From assembly GCF_014648995.1 (NCBI RefSeq), contig NZ_BMSE01000007.1, positions 248,001 through 312,000 of the forward strand: DNA of 64,000 bases, in the 5' to 3' direction. This stretch comes from Streptomyces massasporeus. Lineage in GTDB: Bacteria; Actinomycetota; Actinomycetes; Streptomycetales; Streptomycetaceae. A program made the translations under genes and the position numbers. Numbering within the stretch: position 1 is the stretch's first letter; the number at the start of each line of letters is the position of its first letter. Of the stretch, positions 44,925 through 54,603 are shown in pieces. The notes beneath the pieces were generated by a model. That model was given only the letters and a program-made list of their open reading frames with translations. It ran no database searches and was not told where the DNA came from.

Positions 44925-45250
44925 GCCGTACTACCCCCACCCCGTCGCTGCGGCCTCTCACGTCACATACGCAAGGTGATCGTACGAGGTGTAGCACTCT
45001 GTCGAGCGGGAGGCATCACGACCAGGCCGTACGTGGCCGAAAGAAGCCGGTGCCAGAACTCGTTGCCGAGGAGGCGGCCCGATCAGCCTCCGGCGCATCC
45101 GGTGAGCGCCACGGCCTGCCGCGTACACCGCGCCCGCATCACCCGTTGACAGTGTCAACGTGAAGATGGGATGCTCGTCAACAGGTGAAGGTATACGCTC
45201 CCCACGGGATGTACCCACCTTGTATACGACGGGTGAGACGGGGAGGGCCA
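44925..45250. promoter_or_regulatory. Divergent region between the toxin operon and the kinase-helicase operon
   Basis: 326 bases without a gene. It contains the perfect palindrome at 45145-45159, two copies of GTATACG-like sequence (45191-45197 and 45221-45227, 30 bases apart) and the GGGGAGG ribosome site before the GTG at 45251. No clear -35/-10 pair could be fixed. Confidence 0.5.
45145..45159. promoter_or_regulatory. Perfect 15-bp palindrome upstream of the defence operon
   Basis: GTTGACA-G-TGTCAAC, 7-bp arms. It embeds a TTGACA on each strand, so a bound regulator would block both directions. It is about 90 bases upstream of the kinase-helicase start. The regulator is unknown; the XRE protein at 60,086-60,976 is one candidate. 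Confidence 0.55.
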
Positions 45251-48200
45251 GTGAGCCTGGGGACGGTCGGCGGACGCTTCCGGGTCACGGGGATCCTGGG
45301 CCGCGGAAACATGGGCGAGGTACACCGCGCCGAGGACCTTCAGGCCGCCGCGGACTCCCCGCACCGGCAGGTCGCCGTGAAAACCGTGCTGCGGAGTCGG
45401 ACCGGCATCGCCGTCGACACCTCGGGGTCCGGCCAGGAGATCGACCGCTTCCGCCGCGAAGTGCGGATCATGCGCATGCTCTCCCAGGGGCACCCGAACC
45501 TCACCCTGCTGATCGACGGCGGTGTGGACGAGGCTCCGGACGGCAGCGGACTGCCCTATCTGGCCATGGAGTTGCTGGACGGCCATCCGCTCGCCGACCT
45601 CATCAACGAAGAACCCCAGCTGCCGGTCTCCTGGGTCGCCGCGCTCGGGGCGCAGCTCGCCGCCGGTCTTGCCGCCGCGCACACCGCGGGGGTGGTCCAC
45701 CGCGATCTGAAGCCGGCCAATGCGATGCTCACCCGCGACGGCACCGTCAAGGTCCTCGACTTCGGTATGGGTTCGGTCGTGGACGATCCCGACCAGACGC
45801 GGCTGACCAGTACGGGAGTCAGCGTCGGCACGGCCCGCTACATGGCGCCCGAGCAGTTCCGTGCCGAGCGGGTCTCCGCGTCGGCCGATCTCTACGCGCT
45901 CGGCTGCATCCTGTACGAACTGCTGATAGGGCGGCCGCCGTTCTCCGCGAGAACCCCCTACGAGCTCTCCGAACAGCATCAGCACGAGCGGCCGCCGCGG
46001 CTGACCCTGGTGCGCCCGGATCTGCCCGCCGAGCTGGTCCGGCTGGTGGAGCGCCTCTTGGAGAAGGACGCCGAGCTCCGGCCCGACAACGCTGCCTCGG
46101 TCCGCGAGACGCTGGTCCCGCTCGCCTTCGCACCGGACGACACGGCCGCCCTGCTGGCTCCGCACTGGCAGGTCATGGACCCGGTGGCGCGACTGCGCGC
46201 CCTCCTCCCCCGGCCCACCCCGGCCGCACCCACGCCCGTGCCGCGCAGAGCGCCCCGGCTGCCCGAGGCGATGGACGTCTTCGGTATCCACTCCGATCTG
46301 ATCAGCGAGTACGAGAGCTTCACCAGGAGCGCGACGGTGATCCGGGACGCCCGTATCGCCGGCTTCGTCGAGGACGATCTGGCGGCGAAGTCCCAGTGGC
46401 CCGACCCCTGGTTGTCGCTGAACCCGTTCTTCGCGGACGGCGGTCAGGTCACCGATCTCGTGCGGGACGGCGTGCTCCACCCGAGGTGCGCGGAGATCTT
46501 CCAGGCCGACAAGAAGGAGAGCTCGCCCCGCCCCGACGGGCGTCCGCTGACCTTCCACCTTCATCAGCGGCAGGCGATCGAGGCCGCACAGGCGGGCGAC
46601 TCCTACGTGCTCACCACGGGCACCGGTTCCGGCAAGTCGCTGTCGTACATCGTCCCGATCGTGGACCGGGTGCTGAAGGAACGTCAGGCGACCGGCCCCG
46701 ATGCGGCTCGCCGGGTGCGGGCGATCGTCGTCTACCCGATGAACGCGCTGGCCAACTCGCAGTTGGGCGAGTTGGAGAAGTACCTGCGCCACGGCTTCGG
46801 AAAGGGCCGGGAGCCGGTCACCTTCGCCCGCTATACCGGTCAGGAGTCCAAGGAGGACCGTCGGGAACTGCGCAAGAACCCTCCGGACATCCTGCTGACC
46901 AACTACGTGATGCTGGAGCTGATGCTGACCCGGCCGGACGACCGGTCCAGCCTGATCCGCATGGCCGAAGGGCTGCAGTTCCTCGTCTTCGACGAGTTGC
47001 ACACCTATCGCGGCCGGCAGGGCGCGGACGTGGCGTTCCTGATCCGCCGCGTGCGTGAGGCCTGCCGCGCGTCCGCGACCCTGCAGTGCATCGGCACCTC
47101 GGCGACCATGTCCACCGAGGGCTCCTGGGAGGACCAGCAGCGTGAGGTGGCGAGGGTCGCAGGCCGGTTGTTCGGTACGACGGTGCTGCCGAAGCGGGTC
47201 ATCGGCGAGACCCTGGTCCGGGCGACCGAAGATACCCCCGAGAACGTGCCCGCCGAGCGGCTTCGGGTGCCAGCGGCGCCCCGCTCGTACGACGCGCTGA
47301 CGAAGGACCCGCTGGCCCGCTGGGTGGAGTCCCGGTTCGGTCTGGAGCGCAAGGAAGGCACGGAACGGCTGCGGCGCTGCGCCCCGGGCACCGTCGAGGA
47401 GGCGGCGGCCGAGCTGGCCGCGGCGTCCGGGGTGCCCGAGGAGACCGTGCGGGAGGCGATCCGGACGACCCTGGAGGCGGGCGCGCAGGCCAAGCATCCG
47501 GTGACCGAGCGGCCGCTGTTCGCGTTCCGGCTGCACCAGTTCCTCTCCAAGGGCGACACCGTCTTCACCACGCTCGAGGATCCGCTGACCCGGCCGCTGA
47601 CCCGCACCTACCAGCTGGAGCAGCCGGACAGCGACGGCAAGCCGCTGTTCCCGCTGGCGTTCTGCCGTGAGTGCGGCCAGGAGTACCTGACGGTCTGGCG
47701 GACGGAGGAGGACGGCGTATTCCGGTACGAGCCGCGCCGCGACACTTCCGCCTCGGGGGGCCGGGCGGGCGAGGGCTGCCTGTACCTGGGCATGCCGGGT
47801 GAGGACTACGAGTGGCCGGCCGATCCGCAGAAGGCCGTGGACGACCGGCGGTTGCCGGAGTCCTGGCTGGAGTCGGACGCGCAGGGTGTGACGGTCGTCA
47901 AGAAGTCCTACCGGCCCCGGGTGCCCAAGCGGGTCGTCGTGGACGCCTACGGCCATGAGTCGGGTGAGGGGCTGGTGGCGGCGTTCGTCCCGGCACCGTT
48001 CCTGTTCTGTGTGCACTGCCAGGTCTCCTACGAGCAGACGCGCGGCCGGGACTTCGCCAAGCTGGCTACCCTGGACCAGGAGGGGCGTTCCTCGGCGACC
48101 TCGCTGATCTCCGCGTCGATCGTGAAGTCCCTGCGGGCGGTCCCGGAGGAGAGCCTGGGCAAGGAGGCGCGCAAGCTCCTGACCTTCGTCGACAACCGGC

Positions 48201-51200
48201 AGGATGCCTCGCTGCAGGCCGGGCACTTCAACGACTTCGCCCAGGTGACCCAGTTGCGGGGCGCCCTGTACCAGGCCGCGGTGCGGGCCGGTGAGGAGGG
48301 CCTCAGCCACGACGACCTCGCCGAGGCCGTCACCGAGGTGATGGGTCTGACGCCCGCCGAGTTCACGGACGTCGCGAACCTGACCCCGGCCATGGAGCGC
48401 CGGGCCGTGAAGGCCTTCCGGGACGTCGTCGGGTACCGCCTCTACCGCGACCTGGAGCGCGGCTGGCGTATCACGATGCCGAACCTGGAACAGACGGGGC
48501 TGCTCAGGATCGACTACGAGGACCTGGGCTGGCTCGCCGCCGCCGACGAGCGCTGGCAGTCCACGCACGCCGTGCTGCGGGACGCCGATCCGGCGCTGCG
48601 CGAGGAGATCGCCCGTACTCTGCTCGATTTCATGCGTCGGGCCCTGGCCATCGACGTCCAGTACTTCCGCGACGACTTCGACACCCTGCAGCGGGCGAGC
48701 GAGGAGCGGCTGACCGGGGCGTGGGTGCTGAGCGAGAGCGACCGCCCGACTGTCGGAACCGCCTATCCGTACGGCTCGCGGCCGGGTATGGAGCGCTCCG
48801 CGCTGTTCCTGTCGGCCCGTGGCAAGTTCGGCAAGTACCTGCGGCGGAACATGCCCGAGCTGCGCGAGCAGTCGGTGCCCCTGGACGACGTCCAGGGCGT
48901 CATCGAGGACCTGTTGAAGGTACTGGTCGACGCCGACCTCGTGCGCGAGGTGGACGCGACCCCCGAGCTCTCCGGCCCTGCCTACCGGCGCCGTGCGGCG
49001 CAGAAGCGCACTGGTTACCGGGTGTCGGCCGCGGCGCTGATCTGGCGGGCCGGGAACGGTGAACGCGGCGCGGTCGACCCGCTCGCGCGCACCTACAGCA
49101 GTGGCGAGGGCCCGCGCGTCAACCCCTTCTTCCGCGACCTGTACCGCACCGCGGCCGCCGAACTGGCCGGTCTGTACGCACGCGAGCACACCGCCCAGGT
49201 TCTCCCGGAGGACCGGCTGGAGCGCGAGGAGCAGTTCCGCAAGGCCGAACTGCCGCTCCTGTACTGCTCGCCGACGATGGAGCTGGGCGTGGACATCTCC
49301 TCGCTCAACGCCGTGATGATGCGCAATGTGCCGCCGACCCCGGCGAACTACGCGCAGCGCTCGGGCCGCGCGGGCCGTTCCGGTCAGCCCGCGCTGGTGA
49401 CCACGTACTGCGCGACGGGCAACAGCCACGACCAGTACTACTTCCGCGACTCCCAGAAGATGGTGGCGGGCCAGGTGGCTCCGCCCCGCCTCGACCTGGC
49501 CAACGAGGATCTGGTCCGCTCGCATCTGCAGGGCGTCTGGCTGGCGGAGACGGAGATGCAGCTCGGCATCGCGATTCCGGAGGTCGTCGATGTCGCCTAC
49601 GACCCGGACGGGGGCGACCGCCCCGATCCGCAGATGCCGCTCCCGCTCCGCTCCGAGATCCTCAACCGGTCCCTGGACGAGGACGCCCGCAGACGCGCGG
49701 CAGCCACCGCCCGTACCGTCCTCGCCCCGCTGATCGCGGACTTCGAGTCGACCACCTGGTGGTACGACGAGTGGATCGAGGACCGGATCGAGCGGGCCCC
49801 GCAGGAGTTCGACGCCGCCTTCGACCGGTGGCGCCAGCTGTTCCGGGCCGCCGTCATCGACCAGTACGAGCAGAACAAGCGGGTCGTCGACCACACCCTC
49901 ACGCAGGGCGAGCAGAGCCGGGCGCGCAGCCGCCGCCGGGAGGCCGAGACCCAGACAAACCTGCTGCTGAACCGCTCCACCGACAGCAAGTCGGTGATGA
50001 GCGACTTCAACCCGTACCGCTATCTGGCGTCCGAGGGCTTCCTGCCGGGCTACAGCTTCCCGCGGCTGCCGCTGGCCGCGTACATCCCGCGCTCCGGCAA
50101 CCGCCGCAATGCCGACGGCGACTATCTGCAACGCCCCCGGTTCCTCGCGATCCGCGAGTTCGGCCCCGGTGCGCTCATCTACCACGAGGGCGCCCGCTAC
50201 CAGGTCACGCGGGTGCAGCTGCCGCCGGACGCCTCGGGCGAGCTGGCGACGGCGGAGGCCCGACGCTGCGACGGCTGCGGCTACCACTACGTCGTCAAAC
50301 CAGGCCTCGACCAGTGCGACATGTGCAAGGAGGAGCTGCGCGGCAAGCGCACCGGCCTGCTTCACCTGCACACCGTGTACACCACGCCGCGCGAGCGGAT
50401 CTCCTCCGACGAGGAGGAGCGCCGCCGGGCCGGTTTCCGGCTGGAGACCTCGTACGCCTTCCAGGACCACGGCGCCCGCAAGGGACGCCTCACCTCGCAT
50501 GTCACCGACGGCGACGGGGCGCCCGTTCTCGACCTGGACTACGGCGACTCCGCGACCGTGCGCATCACCAACCTCGGCCGCGTCCGCGACAAGGAGGACG
50601 AGCCGGACGGCTACTGGCTGGACCTGGGCGATGGCCGCTGGCTCAACGACCGGGCCGCCGCCGACGCCATCGAGGGCACCGGTATGCCGGTGGTCGACGA
50701 GGACGGCAACGAGAAGCGCCGTAAGAAGCGGGTCCTGCCCTTCGTGGAGGACCGTCGCAACATTCTCGTGGTCACCCTGGACGAGCCGCTGCCCGAGCCG
50801 GTGGCGTGGTCGTTCCTGTACGCGCTGGAGCGGGGCATCGAGGCGGCGTTCGAGCTGGAGGACTCCGAGCTGACCGCGGAGCTGCTCCCGCCGGACTCGG
50901 GTCCGCGCCGCCGCATGCTGTTCACGGAGGCCGCCGAGGGCGGCGCCGGTGTGCTGCGCCGGATCCAGCACGAGAAGGACGCCCTCGCCAAGGCCGCGAA
51001 GACCGCCCTGGAGATCTGCCACTTCGACCCGGACACGGGCGAGGACGAGGGCGGGCCGGCGGACGGCGAGAGGTGCGCCCGCGGCTGCTACGCCTGTCTG
51101 CTGACCTACGGCAACCAGACACACCACCGCCAGCTGAGCCGGCACGCGGCAAAGCCGCTGCTGCTGCGGCTGTCCGAGGCCCGCACCGAGCGCGAGGACC

Positions 51201-51577
51201 GCGGCGAGTCCCGCAGCGAACGGTTCCGCAGGCTGGCCCCCGCGAGCACCTCGCCGACCCCGGTCGAGGCGGATCTGGCGGCCCTGGTCGCGCAGGGCGA
51301 TCTGCTCGGCTGGCTGAGGGCGAAGGGCTACCGGCTGCCCGACGAGGTGGAAGTCCTCGTCCCGGAGGCCGGGGCCTGCCCGGACCTCGTCTTCCGGCTG
51401 GACGGCGCCAACCTCGCCGTGTTCGTCGACCTCCCGGGCCGCGCCCCCGACTCCACCCGCGACATCGAGGCCGGGTATCGCCTGGAGGACGCCGGCTGGG
51501 ACGTCGTGCGCTTCCCGACGGACGCCGACTGGGACACCATCGCGGACACCAACGCCCTTTACTTCCACCTCCGTTGA
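45251..51577 (+). CDS. Ser/Thr protein kinase - DEAD-like helicase - DUF1998 - nuclease-like fusion protein
   Basis: 2108 residues. A kinase domain (about 8-295) has GRGNMGEV, VAVK, HRDLKPAN, DFG and APEQ, all needed for activity. A superfamily 2 helicase follows: Walker A TGTGSGKS (about 455), a DELH box (about 580), GTSATMS, then the C-lobe with MELGVDISS and YAQRSGRAGRSG (about 1365). Cys pairs (FCRECGQEY, LFCVHCQ) may bind metal. A DUF1998 region ends in CARGCYACLL (about 1941). The last ~110 residues resemble a Vsr/DUF559-like fold (CPDLVFRLDGANLAVFVD, GWDVVRF). DUF1998 helicases are DrmA/DrmB-like parts of DISARM. The GTG at 45251 has GGGGAGG 4 bases upstream. A role in phage defence is inferred from the SNF2 and methyltransferase partners. 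Confidence 0.85.
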   Translation: MSLGTVGGRFRVTGILGRGNMGEVHRAEDLQAAADSPHRQVAVKTVLRSRTGIAVDTSGSGQEIDRFRREVRIMRMLSQGHPNLTLLIDGGVDEAPDGSGLPYLAMELLDGHPLADLINEEPQLPVSWVAALGAQLAAGLAAAHTAGVVHRDLKPANAMLTRDGTVKVLDFGMGSVVDDPDQTRLTSTGVSVGTARYMAPEQFRAERVSASADLYALGCILYELLIGRPPFSARTPYELSEQHQHERPPRLTLVRPDLPAELVRLVERLLEKDAELRPDNAASVRETLVPLAFAPDDTAALLAPHWQVMDPVARLRALLPRPTPAAPTPVPRRAPRLPEAMDVFGIHSDLISEYESFTRSATVIRDARIAGFVEDDLAAKSQWPDPWLSLNPFFADGGQVTDLVRDGVLHPRCAEIFQADKKESSPRPDGRPLTFHLHQRQAIEAAQAGDSYVLTTGTGSGKSLSYIVPIVDRVLKERQATGPDAARRVRAIVVYPMNALANSQLGELEKYLRHGFGKGREPVTFARYTGQESKEDRRELRKNPPDILLTNYVMLELMLTRPDDRSSLIRMAEGLQFLVFDELHTYRGRQGADVAFLIRRVREACRASATLQCIGTSATMSTEGSWEDQQREVARVAGRLFGTTVLPKRVIGETLVRATEDTPENVPAERLRVPAAPRSYDALTKDPLARWVESRFGLERKEGTERLRRCAPGTVEEAAAELAAASGVPEETVREAIRTTLEAGAQAKHPVTERPLFAFRLHQFLSKGDTVFTTLEDPLTRPLTRTYQLEQPDSDGKPLFPLAFCRECGQEYLTVWRTEEDGVFRYEPRRDTSASGGRAGEGCLYLGMPGEDYEWPADPQKAVDDRRLPESWLESDAQGVTVVKKSYRPRVPKRVVVDAYGHESGEGLVAAFVPAPFLFCVHCQVSYEQTRGRDFAKLATLDQEGRSSATSLISASIVKSLRAVPEESLGKEARKLLTFVDNRQDASLQAGHFNDFAQVTQLRGALYQAAVRAGEEGLSHDDLAEAVTEVMGLTPAEFTDVANLTPAMERRAVKAFRDVVGYRLYRDLERGWRITMPNLEQTGLLRIDYEDLGWLAAADERWQSTHAVLRDADPALREEIARTLLDFMRRALAIDVQYFRDDFDTLQRASEERLTGAWVLSESDRPTVGTAYPYGSRPGMERSALFLSARGKFGKYLRRNMPELREQSVPLDDVQGVIEDLLKVLVDADLVREVDATPELSGPAYRRRAAQKRTGYRVSAAALIWRAGNGERGAVDPLARTYSSGEGPRVNPFFRDLYRTAAAELAGLYAREHTAQVLPEDRLEREEQFRKAELPLLYCSPTMELGVDISSLNAVMMRNVPPTPANYAQRSGRAGRSGQPALVTTYCATGNSHDQYYFRDSQKMVAGQVAPPRLDLANEDLVRSHLQGVWLAETEMQLGIAIPEVVDVAYDPDGGDRPDPQMPLPLRSEILNRSLDEDARRRAAATARTVLAPLIADFESTTWWYDEWIEDRIERAPQEFDAAFDRWRQLFRAAVIDQYEQNKRVVDHTLTQGEQSRARSRRREAETQTNLLLNRSTDSKSVMSDFNPYRYLASEGFLPGYSFPRLPLAAYIPRSGNRRNADGDYLQRPRFLAIREFGPGALIYHEGARYQVTRVQLPPDASGELATAEARRCDGCGYHYVVKPGLDQCDMCKEELRGKRTGLLHLHTVYTTPRERISSDEEERRRAGFRLETSYAFQDHGARKGRLTSHVTDGDGAPVLDLDYGDSATVRITNLGRVRDKEDEPDGYWLDLGDGRWLNDRAAADAIEGTGMPVVDEDGNEKRRKKRVLPFVEDRRNILVVTLDEPLPEPVAWSFLYALERGIEAAFELEDSELTAELLPPDSGPRRRMLFTEAAEGGAGVLRRIQHEKDALAKAAKTALEICHFDPDTGEDEGGPADGERCARGCYACLLTYGNQTHHRQLSRHAAKPLLLRLSEARTEREDRGESRSERFRRLAPASTSPTPVEADLAALVAQGDLLGWLRAKGYRLPDEVEVLVPEAGACPDLVFRLDGANLAVFVDLPGRAPDSTRDIEAGYRLEDAGWDVVRFPTDADWDTIADTNALYFHLR

Positions 51578-51654
51578 CCGCACCACCTCCGTTGTTCGTC
51601 TCAGCGGCTCCCGGCCTTCACGACCTTCACCACCATTAGGAACCGAGACATCTC

Positions 51655-54603
51655 ATGAGCCTCACGTACACAGCCGGCTCCCTGGTCGCCGCCCGTGGCC
51701 GGGAATGGGTGGTCCTGCCCGAGAGCGCCTCCGACATGCTGGTGCTGCGCCCGCTGGGCGGGAGCGAGGACGACATCGCGGCCGTCTTCCCCGCCTTCGA
51801 GGACGTACGGCCGGCCGAGTTCGCGGCGCCGAGCCCGACCGACCTGGGCGACCAGCGAGCCGCCGGTCTGCTGCGCACGGCGCTGCGCATCGGGTTCCGG
51901 TCGGGTGCGGGCCCCTTCCGTTCGCTGGCGTCGATCGCGGTGGAGCCCAGGGCCTACCAGCTGGTTCCGCTGCTGATGGCGCTGCGGCAGCGCACGGTGC
52001 GGCTGCTGATCTCGGACGACGTCGGCATCGGCAAGACGGTCGAGGCCGGCCTGATCGCCAAGGAGCTGCTCGCGCAGGGCGAGGCGACCCGGCTGGCGGT
52101 GCTGTGCTCCCCCGCGCTGGCCGAGCAGTGGCAGGGTGAGCTGCGGGAGAAGTTCGGCATCGACGCCGAGCTGGTCCTGGCCTCCACGGTGACGCGTCTC
52201 GAACGCGGCCTGGAGCTGGGCCAGTCCCTGTTCGACAAGCACCCGTACACGATCATCTCGACGGACTTCATCAAGTCGACCCGGCACCGCGAGGACTTCG
52301 TACGCAACTGCCCCGACCTGGTGATCGTCGACGAGGCCCACAGCTGCGTGGCCGCCGACGACGCCGGACAGGGCACCGCCTCGTCCTCGTCCCACCAGCT
52401 CCGTTACGAGCTGCTGCGCCGGATCTCCGCCGACGCCGACCGCCACCTGCTGCTGCTGACCGCGACCCCGCACTCCGGCAAGGAGTCCGCGTTCCGCAAC
52501 CTGCTCGGCCTGGTGCGGCCGGAGCTCGCGACGCTGAACCTGGAGACCCCGGCGGGGCGGGCGAAGCTCGCCGAGTACTTCGTGGCCCGCAAGCGCGCCG
52601 ACGTCCGCACCTACCTCACCAAGGAGGACGGCCTCAGCGACGACTCCCTGGCCGAGCGGACCGCGTTCCCGTCCGACCGCTGGACGAAGGACGAGCCGTA
52701 CAAGCTCAGCCCCGCCTACCGGGCGCTGCTCGACGACGCCATCGCCTACGCCAGGGACCGCGTCCAGGCGGCCGGCGAGCAGGGCAGGCGGGAAGCCCGG
52801 GTCGCCTGGTGGTCGGTGATCGCGCTGCTGCGCTCGATGGTCTCCTCCCCGGCCGCCGCCGCCCAGACCCTGAAGACCCGCTCGGAGTCCGCCGCCGCCC
52901 GCACCGCGCAGGAGGCGGACGTGCTGGGTGCCCCGGTCGCCGCGGACTCCGCCGAGAACGACCGTCTGGAGGGCATGGACGTCGCTCCGGGCGCCGCTGA
53001 GTCGGAAGAGGCGGGTGCAAGGCTGCTCGAACTCTCCCAGCGAGCCGCGGAGTTGGTGGGCCCGGCGGAGGACGCGAAGCTGAAGGCGCTCACCAAGCAC
53101 CTGAAGAGCCTGATCGCCGAGGGCTACCACCCGATCGTCTTCTGCCGTTACATCCCGACCGCCGAGTACCTGGCCACCCAACTGGAGGGCAAGCTCGGCA
53201 AGAAGACGAAGATCGCCGCGGTGACCGGCACGCTCTCCCCGCAGCAGCGTCTGGAGCGCATCGAGCAGCTCGCCGCCGAATCCGCCGAGGAGGCGGGCGA
53301 TCCGGCCGTCCGCCGCGTGCTGATCGCCACCGACTGCCTCTCCGAGGGCGTCAACCTCCAGCACCACTTCGACGCCGTCGTCCACTACGACCTGGCCTGG
53401 AACCCGACCCGCCACGACCAGCGCGAGGGCCGCGTCGACCGGTACGGCCAGAAGCGCGACCAGGTCCGGGTCATCACCATGTTCGGCGAGGACAACGGCA
53501 TCGACGGCAAGGTCCTGGAGGTGCTGTTCGCCAAGCACCGGCAGATCAAGAAGGACCTGGGCATCTCGGTCTCCGTCCCCGACGAGACGGCTTCCGGGGT
53601 GACGGACGCCGTGGTCGAGTGGCTGCTGCTGCACGGCCGTCAGGGCAGCCAGGAGAGCCTGTTCGAGCTCGACAGCCACCAGGAGTCCTTCGAGCGTATC
53701 GAGCGCGAGTGGTCCTCGGCCGCCGAGCGGGAGAAGACCTCCCAGTCCAAGTACGCCCAGCGCAGCATCCACCCGGAGGAGGTGGCCCGCGAGGTCGCCG
53801 CCGTACGGGCCGCGCTCGGCGGCGCCGACGAGGTGCGCGACTTCGCCCTGGAGGCACTGCGCGACCTGGACGCGCTGGTGCGCGACCCGCGTGACGGGAG
53901 CGGGGACTTCACCGCCCAGGCCGGTGGCGCCCCGGCCGGCTTGCGTGACGCGCTCGCCGCCACCCTCGGCGGGCGGCTGATCGAGGAGGACCGGGAGATC
54001 CCGTTCCGTACGACACCGGCGGTCGGCCGGGGCGAGGCCGCGCTGGTCCGCACCGACCCGGCGATCGGCGCGATCGCCTCGTACGTCCTGGACTCGGCGC
54101 TGGACGCGAACACGCCGGGGCCTCGTCCGGCCCGCCGCTGCGGTGTGGTGACGACGGACGCGGTGACGATCCGGACCACGCTTCTGCTGGTCCGCTACCG
54201 CTTCCACCTCACGCTGCCGTCCCGCACCGGCGAACGGCAACTGGTCGCGGAGGACGCCCGATTGCTCGCCTACGAGGGGATGCCGTCGCGTGCCCGCTGG
54301 CTGGACGATGAGGCGGCCGCCGCGCTGCTGGCCGCGCGGGCCAGTGCCAACACCCACGAGCAGCTCGCCCGCAACCAGATCGGCCGCGCGCTGGACGGCC
54401 TGCCGGATCTCGCCGGGCATCTCACGGAGTACGGCACGAGCCTGGCCGCCGAACTCGACGCCTCGCACCGCCGCGTGCGCAAGGCCAACGAGGAGATCGT
54501 CCGCGGCCTGAAGGTCGTCCCGCAGGAGCCCGCCGACGTCCTCGGTGTGTACGTCTACCTGCCGCAGCAGCCCGCTTCTACTGTGTCCGGAGCCGAAGCC
54601 TGA
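51655..54603 (+). CDS. SNF2-family helicase (DrmD-like)
   Basis: 982 residues. SNF2/RapA-type ATPase with Walker A DDVGIGKTVEA (about 121), VDEAH (about 225), TATPHSG (about 268), helicase C-lobe FCRYIPTAEYL (about 496) and QREGRVDRYGQK (about 589). A helical C-terminal region of about 380 residues has no recognised domain. Size and partner genes match DrmD, the SNF2 helicase that pairs with the DrmMI methylase in class 1 DISARM. The ATG at 51655 is 77 bases after the kinase-helicase stop, with only a weak ribosome site. Its stop overlaps the methyltransferase ATG (TGATG), so those two are coupled. Confidence 0.85.
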   Translation: MSLTYTAGSLVAARGREWVVLPESASDMLVLRPLGGSEDDIAAVFPAFEDVRPAEFAAPSPTDLGDQRAAGLLRTALRIGFRSGAGPFRSLASIAVEPRAYQLVPLLMALRQRTVRLLISDDVGIGKTVEAGLIAKELLAQGEATRLAVLCSPALAEQWQGELREKFGIDAELVLASTVTRLERGLELGQSLFDKHPYTIISTDFIKSTRHREDFVRNCPDLVIVDEAHSCVAADDAGQGTASSSSHQLRYELLRRISADADRHLLLLTATPHSGKESAFRNLLGLVRPELATLNLETPAGRAKLAEYFVARKRADVRTYLTKEDGLSDDSLAERTAFPSDRWTKDEPYKLSPAYRALLDDAIAYARDRVQAAGEQGRREARVAWWSVIALLRSMVSSPAAAAQTLKTRSESAAARTAQEADVLGAPVAADSAENDRLEGMDVAPGAAESEEAGARLLELSQRAAELVGPAEDAKLKALTKHLKSLIAEGYHPIVFCRYIPTAEYLATQLEGKLGKKTKIAAVTGTLSPQQRLERIEQLAAESAEEAGDPAVRRVLIATDCLSEGVNLQHHFDAVVHYDLAWNPTRHDQREGRVDRYGQKRDQVRVITMFGEDNGIDGKVLEVLFAKHRQIKKDLGISVSVPDETASGVTDAVVEWLLLHGRQGSQESLFELDSHQESFERIEREWSSAAEREKTSQSKYAQRSIHPEEVAREVAAVRAALGGADEVRDFALEALRDLDALVRDPRDGSGDFTAQAGGAPAGLRDALAATLGGRLIEEDREIPFRTTPAVGRGEAALVRTDPAIGAIASYVLDSALDANTPGPRPARRCGVVTTDAVTIRTTLLLVRYRFHLTLPSRTGERQLVAEDARLLAYEGMPSRARWLDDEAAAALLAARASANTHEQLARNQIGRALDGLPDLAGHLTEYGTSLAAELDASHRRVRKANEEIVRGLKVVPQEPADVLGVYVYLPQQPASTVSGAEA

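Noticed and set aside
40506..45250. Genomic island borders (tRNA end, att repeats, integrase) around the accessory region
   Set aside because: No tRNA gene, integrase or matching direct repeats were found near 40.5 kb or up to 64 kb.
45155..51586. Very long open frame (over 2000 codons) on the minus strand opposite the kinase-helicase
   Set aside because: It is the antisense shadow of a GC-rich gene; its translation is low-complexity Gln/Arg/His/Leu-rich with no domain, and the plus strand has complete kinase and helicase motifs.
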